Made by a program: the position numbers and the translations under genes
In this document: positions 7,967 to 17,062 of the stretch, piece by piece
Layout: each line of letters begins with the position of its first letter
Position numbering within the stretch: position 1 is the stretch's first letter
Assembly: GCA_013153145.1 (NCBI GenBank)
Contig: JAADEY010000042.1
Location: 1 to 64,000 of the forward strand
Direction: 5' to 3'
Origin: Thermoproteota archaeon
Lineage (GTDB): Archaea > Thermoproteota > Thermoprotei_A > Sulfolobales > Pyrodictiaceae
Length of the DNA: 64,000 nt
Notes under the pieces: generated by a model
The model's input: the letters and a program-made list of their open reading frames with translations, nothing else
What the model was told of the DNA's origin: nothing
Database searches by the model: none

Positions 7967-9019
7967 TCACCACTCTATCCTCCTGTAGAGCCTCCTGTAC
8001 TTCGCGTAGAGGGAGTATGTTATCGTCTTCCTCCTCTCGATGTAGTCGATGACGCGTGGCGCTAGGGGCCTCTTCTCCTCGACTAGGTCGGTGACTATGA
8101 AGCTGTAGGCGTCTGCGCCGGCCCCGCTGCCGAATGGTGCCAGGAGTATCCTTGAGCCGGGCTTGGCCTCGTCGAGTACCTTGGCTAGGCCTAGGAGTGC
8201 TGAGGCGTTGTAGGTGTTGCCTATGTATTTCACTACTAGGCCTGGCTCGACCTTCTCGAGGGGTATGCCCAGCTTCTTCGCCGCCCTCCGTGGGAAGGAG
8301 GCGTTCGGCTGGTGGAAGACCGCGTAGTCTATGTCTGACGGCCTGAGGCCCAGCCTATCCATGAGGCCCTTGACTGCCGAGACTATGTGGTGGAAGTATG
8401 CAGGCTGCCCGGTGAAGGCCTCCCCGTGGAGGGGGTATGGGCTGCCGTCCCTCCTCCAGAAGTCCGGCGTGTCTGTCACGTAGGTGTAGACGCCCTCGAG
8501 TACGGCCACGGACTCGTTGTGGGGGCCTACGATGTATGCTGCTGCCCCGCTCGCGGCCGTGAAGTCTAGCACGTCTCCCGGGCTTGCCTGGGCAGTGTCG
8601 CTCCCTATTGCTAGGCCGTACTCTATCCTCCCCGCCTCGACGAGGCCTAGGGCTGCTCTTAGGCCCTCGCTGCCGGCCCTGCATGCAAACTCTAGATCCG
8701 ATGCCATTGTATCTGGTGTGGCGCCTATGGCCTCAGCTATTATTGTTGCTGAGGGCTTGACGGCGTATGGCTTTGACTCCGAGCCCACGAAGACAGCCCC
8801 TATCCTCGACGCGTCGATCCCCGCCCTCCTCAGGGCGTTGAGTGCAGCCTCGACGCCCATAGTTACTGAGTCCTCGTCGGGGCCCGCCACCGACTTCTCC
8901 CCGACGCCGAGCCTGGCGGGGACGGCGTCCGGGTAGCCCCATAGCCTCGAGGTCTCGGTTGAGGGGAGCCTGTAGCGTGGTATGTAGGCCCCCCAGCCGA
9001 CTATGCCGGGCTTTGCCAA
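7967..9019 (-). CDS. Hydroxymethylglutaryl-CoA synthase
   Basis: Start placed at the TTG at 9019 ([18 protein letters not shown]), which gives 350 residues, the usual archaeal length and N-terminus; a GTG at 9106 would add 29 residues without family resemblance. Thiolase fold with catalytic Glu in [12 protein letters not shown], acyl-accepting Cys in [16 protein letters not shown], and His in [13 protein letters not shown]. Condenses acetyl-CoA with acetoacetyl-CoA. First of the four mevalonate-entry genes and likely co-transcribed with the ATPase gene upstream. Confidence 0.93.
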   Translation of the reverse strand: MAKPGIVGWGAYIPRYRLPSTETSRLWGYPDAVPARLGVGEKSVAGPDEDSVTMGVEAALNALRRAGIDASRIGAVFVGSESKPYAVKPSATIIAEAIGATPDTMASDLEFACRAGSEGLRAALGLVEAGRIEYGLAIGSDTAQASPGDVLDFTAASGAAAYIVGPHNESVAVLEGVYTYVTDTPDFWRRDGSPYPLHGEAFTGQPAYFHHIVSAVKGLMDRLGLRPSDIDYAVFHQPNASFPRRAAKKLGIPLEKVEPGLVVKYIGNTYNASALLGLAKVLDEAKPGSRILLAPFGSGAGADAYSFIVTDLVEEKRPLAPRVIDYIERRKTITYSLYAKYRRLYRRIEW

Positions 9020-9110
9020 GACTGGTCTTCCTTGGGGGCCTTGGCGGGCCGGGTAGGGGTTAAACGGGGTACGGGTTAGACTCTCGACGATGGGGCTGTT
9101 CGACACTTGT

Positions 9111-10073
9111 CTATGCGTAGAGCCAGCATGCCACGTAGTGGTCCTTCTCCACCTCGATGAGCGGGGGCTCCTCAGTCATGCAGCGCTTCCCGGCCCTGCT
9201 GCAGCGTGGGTGGAACCTGCACCCCTTTGGCGGGCGGCGGAGGTCTGGTGGTGAGCCTGGTATGTAGCTGAGCTTCCCCTTCGGCGCCCTTATGTCGGGC
9301 ACGGCTGCTATGAGGCCCCTCGTGTAGGGGTGGAGGGGGTTTGTGAAGACCTTTATGGAGTCGCCGTACTCTACTATCTTGCCGGCGTACATTATCGCTA
9401 TCTTGTCTGCCATCTCGGCTATTATGCTTAGGTCGTGGCTGATGAGTATGAGGCTCATGCCTATCTCCATCTTGAGTTTCTTGAGGAGGTTGAGTATCTG
9501 CGCCTGCACGACCACGTCGAGGGCGGTGGTGGGCTCGTCCGCTATGACTATGTCTGGTTTGAGGGCGAGCGCCATTGCTATGACTACACGCTGCTTCTGC
9601 CCCCCGCTGAGCTCGTGGGGGTACCTATCAGCTATTGAGGGTGGGAGGCCCATGAGCTGTATGAGTCTCCTCGCCTCCTCCAGCGCCTCCTTCTTCGGCA
9701 TGCCCTTGTGGTACATGAGGGGCTCGGCTATCTGGTAGCCGACCGTGTAGACTGGGTTCAGGGCGTTCATTGCTGCCTGGAAGACCATGCTTATCCTAGT
9801 CCACCGGAACTTCTTCCTCACCACCGGCTCGGGGAGCCCGACTATGTCGACCCCGTCTATGAGTATCCTCCCGCCCGTTATCCTCCCGGGAGGGGGGACT
9901 AGGCGTAGGAGGCCGTAGGCGAGCGTGGACTTCCCGCAGCCACTCTCCCCCGCAATCCCCAGCACCTCTCCCTTGCCCAGCGTGAAGCCCACGCCGTCGA
10001 CTGCCCGGACTATGCCGCGGAGCGTGTAGTAGTATATCTTTAGCTTCTCCACCTGCAGGACTGGCTCAGCCAT
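9111..10073 (-). CDS. Oligopeptide/dipeptide ABC transporter ATPase (DppD/OppD type), without partners
   Basis: 320 residues from the ATG at 10073 ([20 protein letters not shown]). Walker [11 protein letters not shown]-loop [10 protein letters not shown], signature [15 protein letters not shown], Walker [13 protein letters not shown], and the oligo/HPY extension [10 protein letters not shown] with a Cys cluster (CRFHPRC...CMTEEPPL...HYVACW) characteristic of DppD-like subunits. Only this ATPase is present; no binding protein, permease or second ATPase (DppF) is nearby, so it either serves a transporter encoded elsewhere or is a relic of a displaced operon. It leads the mevalonate operon, which is unexpected functionally. 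Confidence 0.88.
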   Translation of the reverse strand: MAEPVLQVEKLKIYYYTLRGIVRAVDGVGFTLGKGEVLGIAGESGCGKSTLAYGLLRLVPPPGRITGGRILIDGVDIVGLPEPVVRKKFRWTRISMVFQAAMNALNPVYTVGYQIAEPLMYHKGMPKKEALEEARRLIQLMGLPPSIADRYPHELSGGQKQRVVIAMALALKPDIVIADEPTTALDVVVQAQILNLLKKLKMEIGMSLILISHDLSIIAEMADKIAIMYAGKIVEYGDSIKVFTNPLHPYTRGLIAAVPDIRAPKGKLSYIPGSPPDLRRPPKGCRFHPRCSRAGKRCMTEEPPLIEVEKDHYVACWLYA

Positions 10074-10199
10074 GGAGCCACCTCGCCCAGCCACACTGTG
10101 AAGCTGGGCAGGGGCCTGGCGGCCTAAAACCCCATCCCCTGGACGGGGAGGCCTGGTGCATGTTTTCAAGCCCCCTGGCCGCGCCTCCCCCATCTCCTG

Positions 10200-10775
10200 G
10201 TGCGGTTGTTGGCGGGGGGTAAGCTTGCGCCGTGGATACCGACGCCGGTTGAGGTTATACGTGTCGCTTTGAGGCTTGCGTGGGTTGGGCCCGGCGACGT
10301 CCTCTATGACCTTGGCTGTGGTGATGGGAGGGTTGTTGTTATTGCTGCTCGTGATTTTGGTGTTAGGCTTGCAGTCGGTGTTGAGATAGATTCTCTGCTC
10401 GCGGAGGCTGCGAGGTATCATGCGAGGAGGTGTGGTGTCTCCGGGAGGGTGCGTATAGTTGAGGAGGATTTCAGGAGGGTTAGCTTGGCGCCGGCGACCG
10501 TGGTCTACCTCTACCTCTACCCGAGCATAAACGAGGCTCTGAGGCCTAAGCTTGAGGCCGAGCTTAGGCCTGGCTCGAGGGTCGTTACTATAGACTTCCC
10601 GGTGCCCGGCTGGGTGCCGGTGAGGATGAGGAGGGTTGAGGACTCCAGGGGGATTACGAGGACGGTCAGGGTGTACATGGTGGGGCTTAGTGATTATAGG
10701 TGGAGGAGGCCTGGGAGTGAGGTGTGCGGGGTTCCGGAGGCGTATAGCGTGCTGCTGGGGAGAGGCGGGTCTTGA
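10200..10775 (+). CDS. Class I SAM-dependent methyltransferase
   Basis: 191 residues from a GTG. The SAM-binding motif is YDLGCGDGRVVVIAA, followed by the acidic ribose-binding VGVEIDS and a motif II-like VEEDFRRV. Substrate unknown; small methyltransferases of this layout occur widely in archaea. The stop overlaps the TTG of the following radical SAM gene (TTGA), so the two are probably translated together and may act in one pathway. Confidence 0.8.
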   Translation: MRLLAGGKLAPWIPTPVEVIRVALRLAWVGPGDVLYDLGCGDGRVVVIAARDFGVRLAVGVEIDSLLAEAARYHARRCGVSGRVRIVEEDFRRVSLAPATVVYLYLYPSINEALRPKLEAELRPGSRVVTIDFPVPGWVPVRMRRVEDSRGITRTVRVYMVGLSDYRWRRPGSEVCGVPEAYSVLLGRGGS

Positions 10776-11821
10776 GCAGTGGTTTCAGGGTGTTGTCGAG
10801 GCTTGGTTTCCGGAGGGGTGCACCGCTATACCTCGTCTCTAGGCCCGCCCCCCTCCTCGGCTGCATAGCCTTCGGGGTCATCGACCGCGGCACCAACGTG
10901 CTGCAGGTCAGGCCTACCACTGTTTGCCCGCTGAGCTGCGTCTTCTGCAGCGTTGACGCCGGGCCTGCTAGTAGGAGGAGGTGGGCAGAGTACATTGTTG
11001 AGCCGGGCTGGCTCGTAGAGTGGGTTGATAGTGTCTCCAGGGTTAAGGGGTGCGGCGTCGAGGCCCTCATTGACGGCGTTGGTGAGCCCCTCTCCTACCC
11101 CTGGATAGCCGAGCTCGTCTCTGGGCTGAAGAGGCTTGGGAGGGTTGAGAGCGTGGCGGTCGAGACCCATGGGTCGACGTTGACGCGGAGGCTTGTCGAT
11201 AGGCTTGCAGAGGCCGGGCTTGACAGGATAAACTTCAGTATTGAGACCCTTGACCCGGAGAAGGCTAGGAGGCTTTACGGGGCTCCATGGTATGATCTTC
11301 GGAGGGCGTTGGACGCCGTAGAGTATGCTGCGAGGGAGACGTGCATCGACGTCCATGTAACGCCCGTCTGGCTCCCGGGCGTTAATGACGACGAGATACC
11401 CAGGATTATCGAGTGGGCTTTGAGGATTGGCGCTGGGAAGCGCTGGCCGCCGGTGACCGTGCAGAAGTATATCGCCCATAAGCATGGGAGGAGGCCGCCG
11501 GGGGTGAGGGAGGTTTCCTGGAGGGAGTTCTGGGAGTGGCTTGGGAGGCTCGAGGAGAGGCTGGGGGTTAGGCTCCACTATAGCATGGAGGAGTGGGGTA
11601 TGAGGCCCGCGCCTAGGGTTGAGTGTAGGCTCCGCCGCGGCGACGTCTTGAAGGTCGTTGTCGTTGCTGAGGGGTGGTTGAAGGGGGAGGTCTTGGCCGT
11701 GCCTACTAGGGGGCCGAGGCTCCTGGTCAGCGTCTCTGGGAGGGGCTTGGAGGAGGGGATGGTTGTGAGGGTTAGGGTTGTGAGGGCCAAGGACTGTATA
11801 ATAGTTGCGAGGCCCGTGTAG
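10772..11821 (+). CDS. Radical SAM protein with C-terminal beta (TRAM-like) domain
   Basis: 349 residues from a TTG overlapping the methyltransferase stop. CPLSCVFCSVDAG supplies the CxxxCxxC cysteines for the [4Fe-4S] cluster; DGVGEPLSYP and INFSIETLD are typical core-barrel motifs. The last 60 residues (KGEVLAVPTRGPRLLVSV...GMVVRVRVVRAKDCIIVARPV) look like a small beta-barrel of the TRAM/OB type, suggesting an RNA or nucleotide substrate. It belongs to a poorly characterised archaeal group related in the barrel to MoaA/NifB-like proteins. Coupling with a methyltransferase hints at a two-step modification; this is inference. Confidence 0.8.
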   Translation: MSSGFRVLSRLGFRRGAPLYLVSRPAPLLGCIAFGVIDRGTNVLQVRPTTVCPLSCVFCSVDAGPASRRRWAEYIVEPGWLVEWVDSVSRVKGCGVEALIDGVGEPLSYPWIAELVSGLKRLGRVESVAVETHGSTLTRRLVDRLAEAGLDRINFSIETLDPEKARRLYGAPWYDLRRALDAVEYAARETCIDVHVTPVWLPGVNDDEIPRIIEWALRIGAGKRWPPVTVQKYIAHKHGRRPPGVREVSWREFWEWLGRLEERLGVRLHYSMEEWGMRPAPRVECRLRRGDVLKVVVVAEGWLKGEVLAVPTRGPRLLVSVSGRGLEEGMVVRVRVVRAKDCIIVARPV

Positions 11822-11887
11822 CCGTTGACGCTAGGTTTAGGGAGGGGGTGCCGCTCCCCGGTCTTCTAGCCTGGTGCCGTGTGGTTG

Positions 11888-12718
11888 GTGCGTGTACTTG
11901 TTGTGGGTATGGGTGTTGTTGGTAGAGCCCTCTACGGCATGTGCGTCGCCTCGGGGTATGAGTGCTACGGGTATGACGTAGAGGAGTCTAGGAGGCTTCA
12001 TGGGCTGGGGGATGCCCGTGGGGCCGAGTACATGCATGTAGCCTTTCCATTCACCTCGATGGACTCCTTTGTATCGGCTGTTAAGGGGTATGTCGAGGAG
12101 GTCGAGCCGAGGATGGTGTTCATCCACTCAACTGTGCTGCCCGGAGCAAGCAGGAGGGTTTACAGGGAGGTGGGTGTGCCGGTCGCCTACACGCCGGTCC
12201 GGGGTGTTCATGGATGCATGCTGCGCCACATGCTGTTCTGGAGCAAGTGGGTCTCCACGATCCCGGGAGGGGTTGTGGATGAGGCTGTGAGGCACCTGGA
12301 GGGTATGGGTTTTAGGGTTAGGGTTTGTGGGTGTGAGCCGGAGTCGCTGGAGCTTGCTAAGCTCTGGGAGACCGTGTATAGGGCTGTTATGATTGCTGCC
12401 TGGCAGGAGCTTCACAGGTTTGCTGAGAGGTTTGGGGCTGACATCGGTGTTGTGGCCGAGTTCGTTGATGAGGTGCATAGGGTTCTCGGTGATAGGCCCG
12501 TCTACTACCCCGGGTTCATCGGGGGGCACTGCCTTATCCCGAATACGAGGATCCTCTACGAGGCTACCGGCTCCGAGTTGTTGAGGTTCGTGCTGGAGTC
12601 TAATGAGGCTAGGAGGGGGGAGTTGTTGAGGGATGAGGTTAGGCGTGGCGTTGAGAGGGTTAGGAGGGTTGCCGAGTCTGAGAGGCCTAGGGATTACTGT
12701 GTTAGTGGGGGCTCGTAG
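11888..12718 (+). CDS. Short UDP-glucose/GDP-mannose dehydrogenase-like protein
   Basis: About 276 residues from GTG 11888 (GTG 11879 also possible). N-terminal Rossmann motif VVGMGVVGRALYG; the middle helical domain and FIGGHCLIPN contain the active-site Cys segment of nucleotide-sugar dehydrogenases. These enzymes normally run to about 420 residues with a third, UDP-binding domain; that domain is missing here and the protein ends soon after the central domain. It may be a minimal dehydrogenase using another substrate. Its 3' end overlaps the convergent deaminase gene by 25 bp. Confidence 0.7.
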   Translation: MRVLVVGMGVVGRALYGMCVASGYECYGYDVEESRRLHGLGDARGAEYMHVAFPFTSMDSFVSAVKGYVEEVEPRMVFIHSTVLPGASRRVYREVGVPVAYTPVRGVHGCMLRHMLFWSKWVSTIPGGVVDEAVRHLEGMGFRVRVCGCEPESLELAKLWETVYRAVMIAAWQELHRFAERFGADIGVVAEFVDEVHRVLGDRPVYYPGFIGGHCLIPNTRILYEATGSELLRFVLESNEARRGELLRDEVRRGVERVRRVAESERPRDYCVSGGS

Positions 12719-14046
12719 GTGCGTGGTGTTGGTGGTGTTGGTGACTTCTCGCCCGCATACCTCTCAATGAACCTGTTTAGGTCTCTTGCTATGATTGCTG
12801 CGCGTCTCCTCCACCTCTCCCAGTCCCTCTGCCTATCGTAGACTATCTTTCCTGCCACTATCGTGTATCTCACCTCCCTCCCCGTGGCCGCGTATACTAG
12901 TGTTGACTCGATGTTGTCTATCCTTGTCGGCTGTATTAGTGGGTCTTCGGCGTCTATGAGGACTAGGTCTGCGGGGGCGCCCTCCTCTATCGTGCCGCAC
13001 CCCCTTGGGAGCTTCATTGCCCTCGCCGAGCCTGTTGTCGCCGCCTGTAGGGCGTGTCTTGCCTTTATCCTTGTGTCCCAGTAGCTGTGTCTCTGTAGGA
13101 GGACCATCTGCTTCATCTCTAGGAACATGTTGAGCGTGTTGTTGCTTGCCGGGCCGTCCGTGCCTAGTGCTAGGTTTACGCCTTTTTCTATGAGCTCGTA
13201 TGCTGGCATGTGGCCTGCTGTTGCAAGCTTCATGTTGCTTGTCGGGCAGTGTACTATGCTTGCCCCGGCCTCGGCGACTAGGTTTATCTCCCATGATGCT
13301 ATCCATCCCGCGTGTACTAGTACCGTGTACTTGTTGAGGGCGTTGAGCTTCTTGGCCATGAGCTCTACTGGGAAGAGGCCGTACTTCTTCTTTGCCTCGT
13401 AGACCTCTCTCCTTGTCTCGGAGACATGTATGTGCATTGGGAGGCCGTGCTGCCTGGCTGCCTCCGCCGCGTAGGTTACGGCGTCTAGCGGTGCGGCGTA
13501 TATGCTGTGTACGTTGATCACTCCCCCTATGTTCTTTAGGCCTTTGAGGCTCTTGGCGAAGTATATGCTGTGTTCGACTGCCTTGTATGGGTCTACATCA
13601 CCCATTATGACTGGGCCTAGTCTTGCCCTCAGCCCTAGGCTCGCAGCCGCCCTGGCTGTCTCGCCGGGGTAGAAGTACATGTCCATGAAGCCGCATGTAC
13701 CGGTTGAGGCCATCTCCATTGCTGCTAGGAGTGATGCCTCGCGGACTATGCGTGGTGTGAGGTGCTTCTCCACCGCCCACATGTACTGGAGCCATTCGCT
13801 GAGCTCGTAGTCGTCGCAGTAGCCGCGTAGGAGTGTCATGGCTGAGTGGGTGTGGGCGTTGTAGAGGCATGGTGCTGCTATGAGGGTGTCCCCCTCTATG
13901 ACGTAGCCGGTTTTCGAGAGGGGTGGGGGTTGTTCACCTATCCATGTTATCCTCCCGTCTTCGAGGAGTATGCTTGCCCCGGTCTCGACCCTCCCCGGCC
14001 TCCTTAGGAGTATCCTTAGGTTCTTTACTAGTATTGGCTCTGTCAA
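12694..14046 (-). CDS. Amidohydrolase, probable 5'-methylthioadenosine/S-adenosylhomocysteine deaminase
   Basis: 450 residues with the metal-dependent deaminase signature: HTHSAMTLLRG (metal His pair), HIHVSETRREV, VHAGWI, HCPTSNMKLATAG and LGTDGPASNN (metal Asp). The closest family is MtaD/DadD-like archaeal enzymes that deaminate methylthioadenosine, adenosylhomocysteine or 5'-deoxyadenosine, by-products of SAM chemistry; several SAM enzymes lie nearby. The family also contains chlorohydrolase-like members, so substrate remains open. Confidence 0.85.
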   Translation of the reverse strand: MTEPILVKNLRILLRRPGRVETGASILLEDGRITWIGEQPPPLSKTGYVIEGDTLIAAPCLYNAHTHSAMTLLRGYCDDYELSEWLQYMWAVEKHLTPRIVREASLLAAMEMASTGTCGFMDMYFYPGETARAAASLGLRARLGPVIMGDVDPYKAVEHSIYFAKSLKGLKNIGGVINVHSIYAAPLDAVTYAAEAARQHGLPMHIHVSETRREVYEAKKKYGLFPVELMAKKLNALNKYTVLVHAGWIASWEINLVAEAGASIVHCPTSNMKLATAGHMPAYELIEKGVNLALGTDGPASNNTLNMFLEMKQMVLLQRHSYWDTRIKARHALQAATTGSARAMKLPRGCGTIEEGAPADLVLIDAEDPLIQPTRIDNIESTLVYAATGREVRYTIVAGKIVYDRQRDWERWRRRAAIIARDLNRFIERYAGEKSPTPPTPRTYEPPLTQ

Positions 14047-14115
14047 TGAGCGTCACCCCTTGCTCTGTTGGCTTGCTTTTGTTAGTATGCTGGCGTCCTC
14101 CCTCTCCTTATTAAC

Positions 14116-14589
14116 TCAGCGCTGCCTGCATTCTAGAACCGCTATGCTCGTGCCTGGCTTCACGCCCTGGCCGGCAGTGACGTTTAGGGAGGTGATTCTC
14201 CCGGTGCAGGGGGCTTTGACCTCTCCGAGCATCTTCATTGTCTCGAAGAGGATTATCTTCTCGCCCTCCCTTACCTCTTCCCCGGGCTTCTTGTAGACCT
14301 CCACTATCTTCATCGATATCTTCGCCTTTATCTCGCCCGTCGACGGGGTGTAGAGTGTGGCCCAGTCCTCTACTCCCCTCTCTTCAGCCTCCTCCTCTAC
14401 CTGGGCGAGGGCTGTGAGGTCGTCGATGTGGTATACGCCGTAGGGGGTTTCTATGAAGCCGTCCTCGTCTATCCTTACCTCTATCCTCTCGGTCTCCCCG
14501 CCCGGCTTCTCGAGCACGATCTCGTACGTGTCTTCTCCGAGCCTCTTAATAGACAGGATGCGTGGTTGTTCTTGCCGCGAGCCATCCAT
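14116..14589 (-). CDS. Biotin carboxyl carrier protein subunit of acyl-CoA carboxylase
   Basis: 157 residues. The C-terminal biotinyl domain (about 85-157) has FETMKMLGEV with K119 as the biotinylated lysine; the common EAMKM reads ETMKM here, a variant found in archaeal carriers. Preceded by GEEVREGEKI and followed by GRITSLNVTAGQGVKPG. The N-terminal part is a charged beta/alpha linker. Overlaps the end of the biotin carboxylase gene by about 44 bp. Works with that subunit and the carboxyltransferase at 3.6-5.1 kb. Confidence 0.93.
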   Translation of the reverse strand: MDGSRQEQPRILSIKRLGEDTYEIVLEKPGGETERIEVRIDEDGFIETPYGVYHIDDLTALAQVEEEAEERGVEDWATLYTPSTGEIKAKISMKIVEVYKKPGEEVREGEKIILFETMKMLGEVKAPCTGRITSLNVTAGQGVKPGTSIAVLECRQR

Positions 14590-16012
14590 AGCTTAGCCAT
14601 GCCTCCACGCGGGGCTGTAGGAGGCGGCGTGTCCTCGTCCGCGCCCCTATGCGGGAGGCTATGCTGGCGAGTGTTCTTAGCCTATCCTGTATCCTCTTCT
14701 TCAACTCCCTGTATGTCTTCTCTAGGTGCTGCGTCGTGTACTCCGCCCTCCTGAAGACGGCGTCCCTTATCAGCTCCCTTAGGGCCTCGATGTTCGTCCT
14801 TACGCCCGCTATGTAGGTTGAGGCCAGTGCTAGTTCGAGTCTGCGGAGGGCTTCAGCCCTATCCATTCCCCACGCGATGACCTTTGCTAGGAGTGTGTCG
14901 TACTTCGGGTTGACGCGGAGGCCGCGGGCGAGTGCGTGGTCTATCCTTATCCAGGGGTTGTCTCTTGGGAGCTTGTAGTCTCTTACAACACCATCTGTTG
15001 GTGTGAAGTAGTTTAGGGGGTCTTCAGCGTAGATCCTCGCCTCTATCGCCCATCCCCTCAGAGTCACCTCGTACTGTCTTATGAGGAGGGGCTTGTCTAC
15101 CGCTATGAGTAGCTGTTGCTTCACGATATCTATTCCCGTCACCAGCTCCGTTACTGGGTGTTCTACTTGGAGCCTAGTGTTTGACTCGAGTATGTATGTT
15201 GTCTTGGAGGATGGGTCGTAGATGAACTCTATTGTGCCTGCATTGTCGTAGCTTGTCGCCTGCGCTATTCTCAGCGCGTAGCCCGTCACCGTCTCCCTTA
15301 TCTTCATCTTTTCTACGAGGGGGCTTGGGGCTTCCTCTATTATCTTCTGTCTCCTCCTCTGTATGCTGCACTCCCTCTCGTATAGGTGTATGACGTCTCC
15401 GTAGTGGTCGCCCAGTATCTGTACCTCTATGTGCCTCGCGTTGTTGATGTACTTCTCCACTATCACCTCTCCGCCGCCCGCCTCCCTGCTCGCCATTTCC
15501 AGTGCCTCTTCGAGCTCGTCGGGGTTATGGACTATCCTCTGGCCCCTGCCGCCGCCCGCGTTGACTGCCTTGACTATGACTGGGTATCCTATCTCCTCCA
15601 CGCATGACCTGAGGTTTACTTGTCTCGAGCTGCACCATGGTAGTACTGGTACTCCGAGCTTCTCTGCGATCTCCCTTATCCTCTGCTTGTCGGCTAGGAG
15701 GGCCATTACTTGTGGTGAGGGGCCTGCCCATGCTATTCCGTGGTCTAGTACCATTTTTGCGAAGGATGGGTTTTCGGAGAGGAAGCCGTATCCTGGGTGT
15801 ATTATGTCTGCCTCGGTTTTGAGTGCGGCGTCTATTATTGAGTGTGGGTTTGTGTAGCTGTCTATTTTGACTGCTTGTCTGCCTGCCTTTACGTGTGGTG
15901 ATGTCTTGTCCTCCTCCTCGTATACTGTTATTGGTATCCATCCTAGTTCTCTCACTGTCCTCGCTATCCTAACAGCTATTTCCCCCCGGTTGGCTATCAG
16001 TACACGCAGCAA
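14546..16012 (-). CDS. accC: Biotin carboxylase subunit of acyl-CoA carboxylase
   Basis: 488 residues starting MLRVLIANRGEIAVRIARTV. ATP-grasp hallmarks: GYGFLSENPSFA, NAGGGRGQRIV (Gly-rich loop), HIEVQILGDHYGDVIHLYERECSIQRR, ESNTRLQVEHPVTELVTGIDIV and RIYAEDP. Carboxylates the biotin on the carrier protein using ATP and bicarbonate. The C-terminal 50 residues (Arg-rich) extend beyond the usual catalytic core and overlap the carrier gene. Divergent from biotin protein ligase with about 65 bp between starts. Confidence 0.94.
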   Translation of the reverse strand: MLRVLIANRGEIAVRIARTVRELGWIPITVYEEEDKTSPHVKAGRQAVKIDSYTNPHSIIDAALKTEADIIHPGYGFLSENPSFAKMVLDHGIAWAGPSPQVMALLADKQRIREIAEKLGVPVLPWCSSRQVNLRSCVEEIGYPVIVKAVNAGGGRGQRIVHNPDELEEALEMASREAGGGEVIVEKYINNARHIEVQILGDHYGDVIHLYERECSIQRRRQKIIEEAPSPLVEKMKIRETVTGYALRIAQATSYDNAGTIEFIYDPSSKTTYILESNTRLQVEHPVTELVTGIDIVKQQLLIAVDKPLLIRQYEVTLRGWAIEARIYAEDPLNYFTPTDGVVRDYKLPRDNPWIRIDHALARGLRVNPKYDTLLAKVIAWGMDRAEALRRLELALASTYIAGVRTNIEALRELIRDAVFRRAEYTTQHLEKTYRELKKRIQDRLRTLASIASRIGARTRTRRLLQPRVEAWLSYGWLAARTTTHPVY

Positions 16013-16077
16013 AGCTGTACGCCGCCCTCACCCTGGTTTTGCGGGTGTGGTAGGGCTTCGTGAGGGGTTAAAGGGGG

Positions 16078-16869
16078 ATGGATCTTAGTCTATCGTCTAA
16101 ACTCGTTATCGACTCTTGTCGAAGTGTATGGTGTTGTGGGGGGTATGAGTTTTTCGAGTCCCTCTGTGTGGGCTCCTCCCTTAAGCCGGTGCTCCTCGAG
16201 AGAACTGTCTCCACTATGACTGAGGCTCTTACCTGCAGCGGTGCCTGCGCCGTCCTCGCCTTGGAGCAGGCTGCCGGGAGGGGTAGGAGGGGGAGGGTCT
16301 GGCTTAGTCCTCGTGGTGGTATCTGGCTCACGGTGCGTGCTAGGTGTGGTTGGTGGAGCCCCCTGGGGCTCCCGGTCTTCGTCGGCGCCGTGGTTGCCGA
16401 GTTGTTGGGGAGGCTTACCGGTGTCGAGGTGCTTGTCAAGTGGCCTAACGACCTCGTTACCGGTGGGGGGTTTAAGGTGGGTGGTGTACTTGTCGAGGAG
16501 GCTGATGGCTGGCTCCTGGTGGGCGTCGGGGTGGACTACTTGAACGAGCCGCCTGTTGAGGGCTCCACGAGCCTCTCCAGGCTCACCACCCTGCTCCCGG
16601 ATCTCTACGTGGCCGCCGGGCTGCTTGCATCCGCCGTCGCGAGGGCTGTTAGGGGCCCGAGGCCCCGGGGCATGCTGCTCCCACGCCGCCTAGACTACCT
16701 CGCCGGGAGGAGGGTGGTCGTCGAGACCGAGGAGGGGGTGGTTGCAGGCAGAGCAGCCGGGGTCGACGCGGATGGTAGGCTCATCATTCTCCTAGACAAC
16801 GGCCTCCTAAGGAGACTCGAGTGCTGCAGCGTGACGTGGGCTGAGGGGCTTAGGTATAAGGCTCAATAA
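16078..16869 (+). CDS. birA: Biotin-protein ligase
   Basis: 263 residues. Biotin/ATP site GRGRRGRVW (67-75), KWPNDLV (121-127), GGVLVEEADGWLLVGVGVDYLN, and a small C-terminal SH3-like domain (GRRVVVETEEGVVAGRAAGVDADG). No N-terminal DNA-binding winged helix is visible; the roughly 40 N-terminal residues are unassigned and Cys-containing. It would attach biotin to K119 of the carrier protein. The divergent placement against biotin carboxylase allows joint control from the 65-bp gap, where GGTTAAAGG at about 16067 is TATA-like. Confidence 0.9.
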   Translation: MDLSLSSKLVIDSCRSVWCCGGYEFFESLCVGSSLKPVLLERTVSTMTEALTCSGACAVLALEQAAGRGRRGRVWLSPRGGIWLTVRARCGWWSPLGLPVFVGAVVAELLGRLTGVEVLVKWPNDLVTGGGFKVGGVLVEEADGWLLVGVGVDYLNEPPVEGSTSLSRLTTLLPDLYVAAGLLASAVARAVRGPRPRGMLLPRRLDYLAGRRVVVETEEGVVAGRAAGVDADGRLIILLDNGLLRRLECCSVTWAEGLRYKAQ

Positions 16870-16899
16870 CACACTAGGACGCAACCCGGATGCTCCCGG

Positions 16900-16988
16900 G
16901 GGGATGACTGGTTTTCGGGGAGGGGGAGCCCTCCGGGGCAGGAGTGGGGCTGTGACCTGGCGGTTACCCCAACTGACCCCTCATCCCC
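16900..16988 (+). ncRNA. Candidate structured RNA (three-way junction) in the gap after birA
   Basis: The intergenic stretch folds on paper into a closed three-way junction: 16900-16907 (GGGGATGA) pairs perfectly with 16981-16988 (TCATCCCC); inside, 16919-16924 pairs with 16929-16934 (GGAGGG/CCCTCC, GGAG loop) and 16952-16957 with 16962-16967 (GTGACC/GGTTAC, TGGC loop), extended by GGG/CCC. It sits 75 bp before the next gene's start, so it could be an independent RNA, a leader element or a terminator for birA. No known family is recognised. The strand is assumed from its neighbours. Confidence 0.4.
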
Positions 16989-17062
16989 TTCTATGGGCTT
17001 AGTTTCGGCCTGCCCCCATGCCCGGGGCTCCCGTGTCTAGGGTTCCTAGCTGTCCTGGGGGG

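Noticed and set aside
16900-16988. C/D-box guide RNA reading of this region (GGATGA and CTGA boxes)
   Set aside because: The C box deviates from the consensus, no clear D'/C' pair is seen, and the stable internal hairpins would occupy the guide regions.
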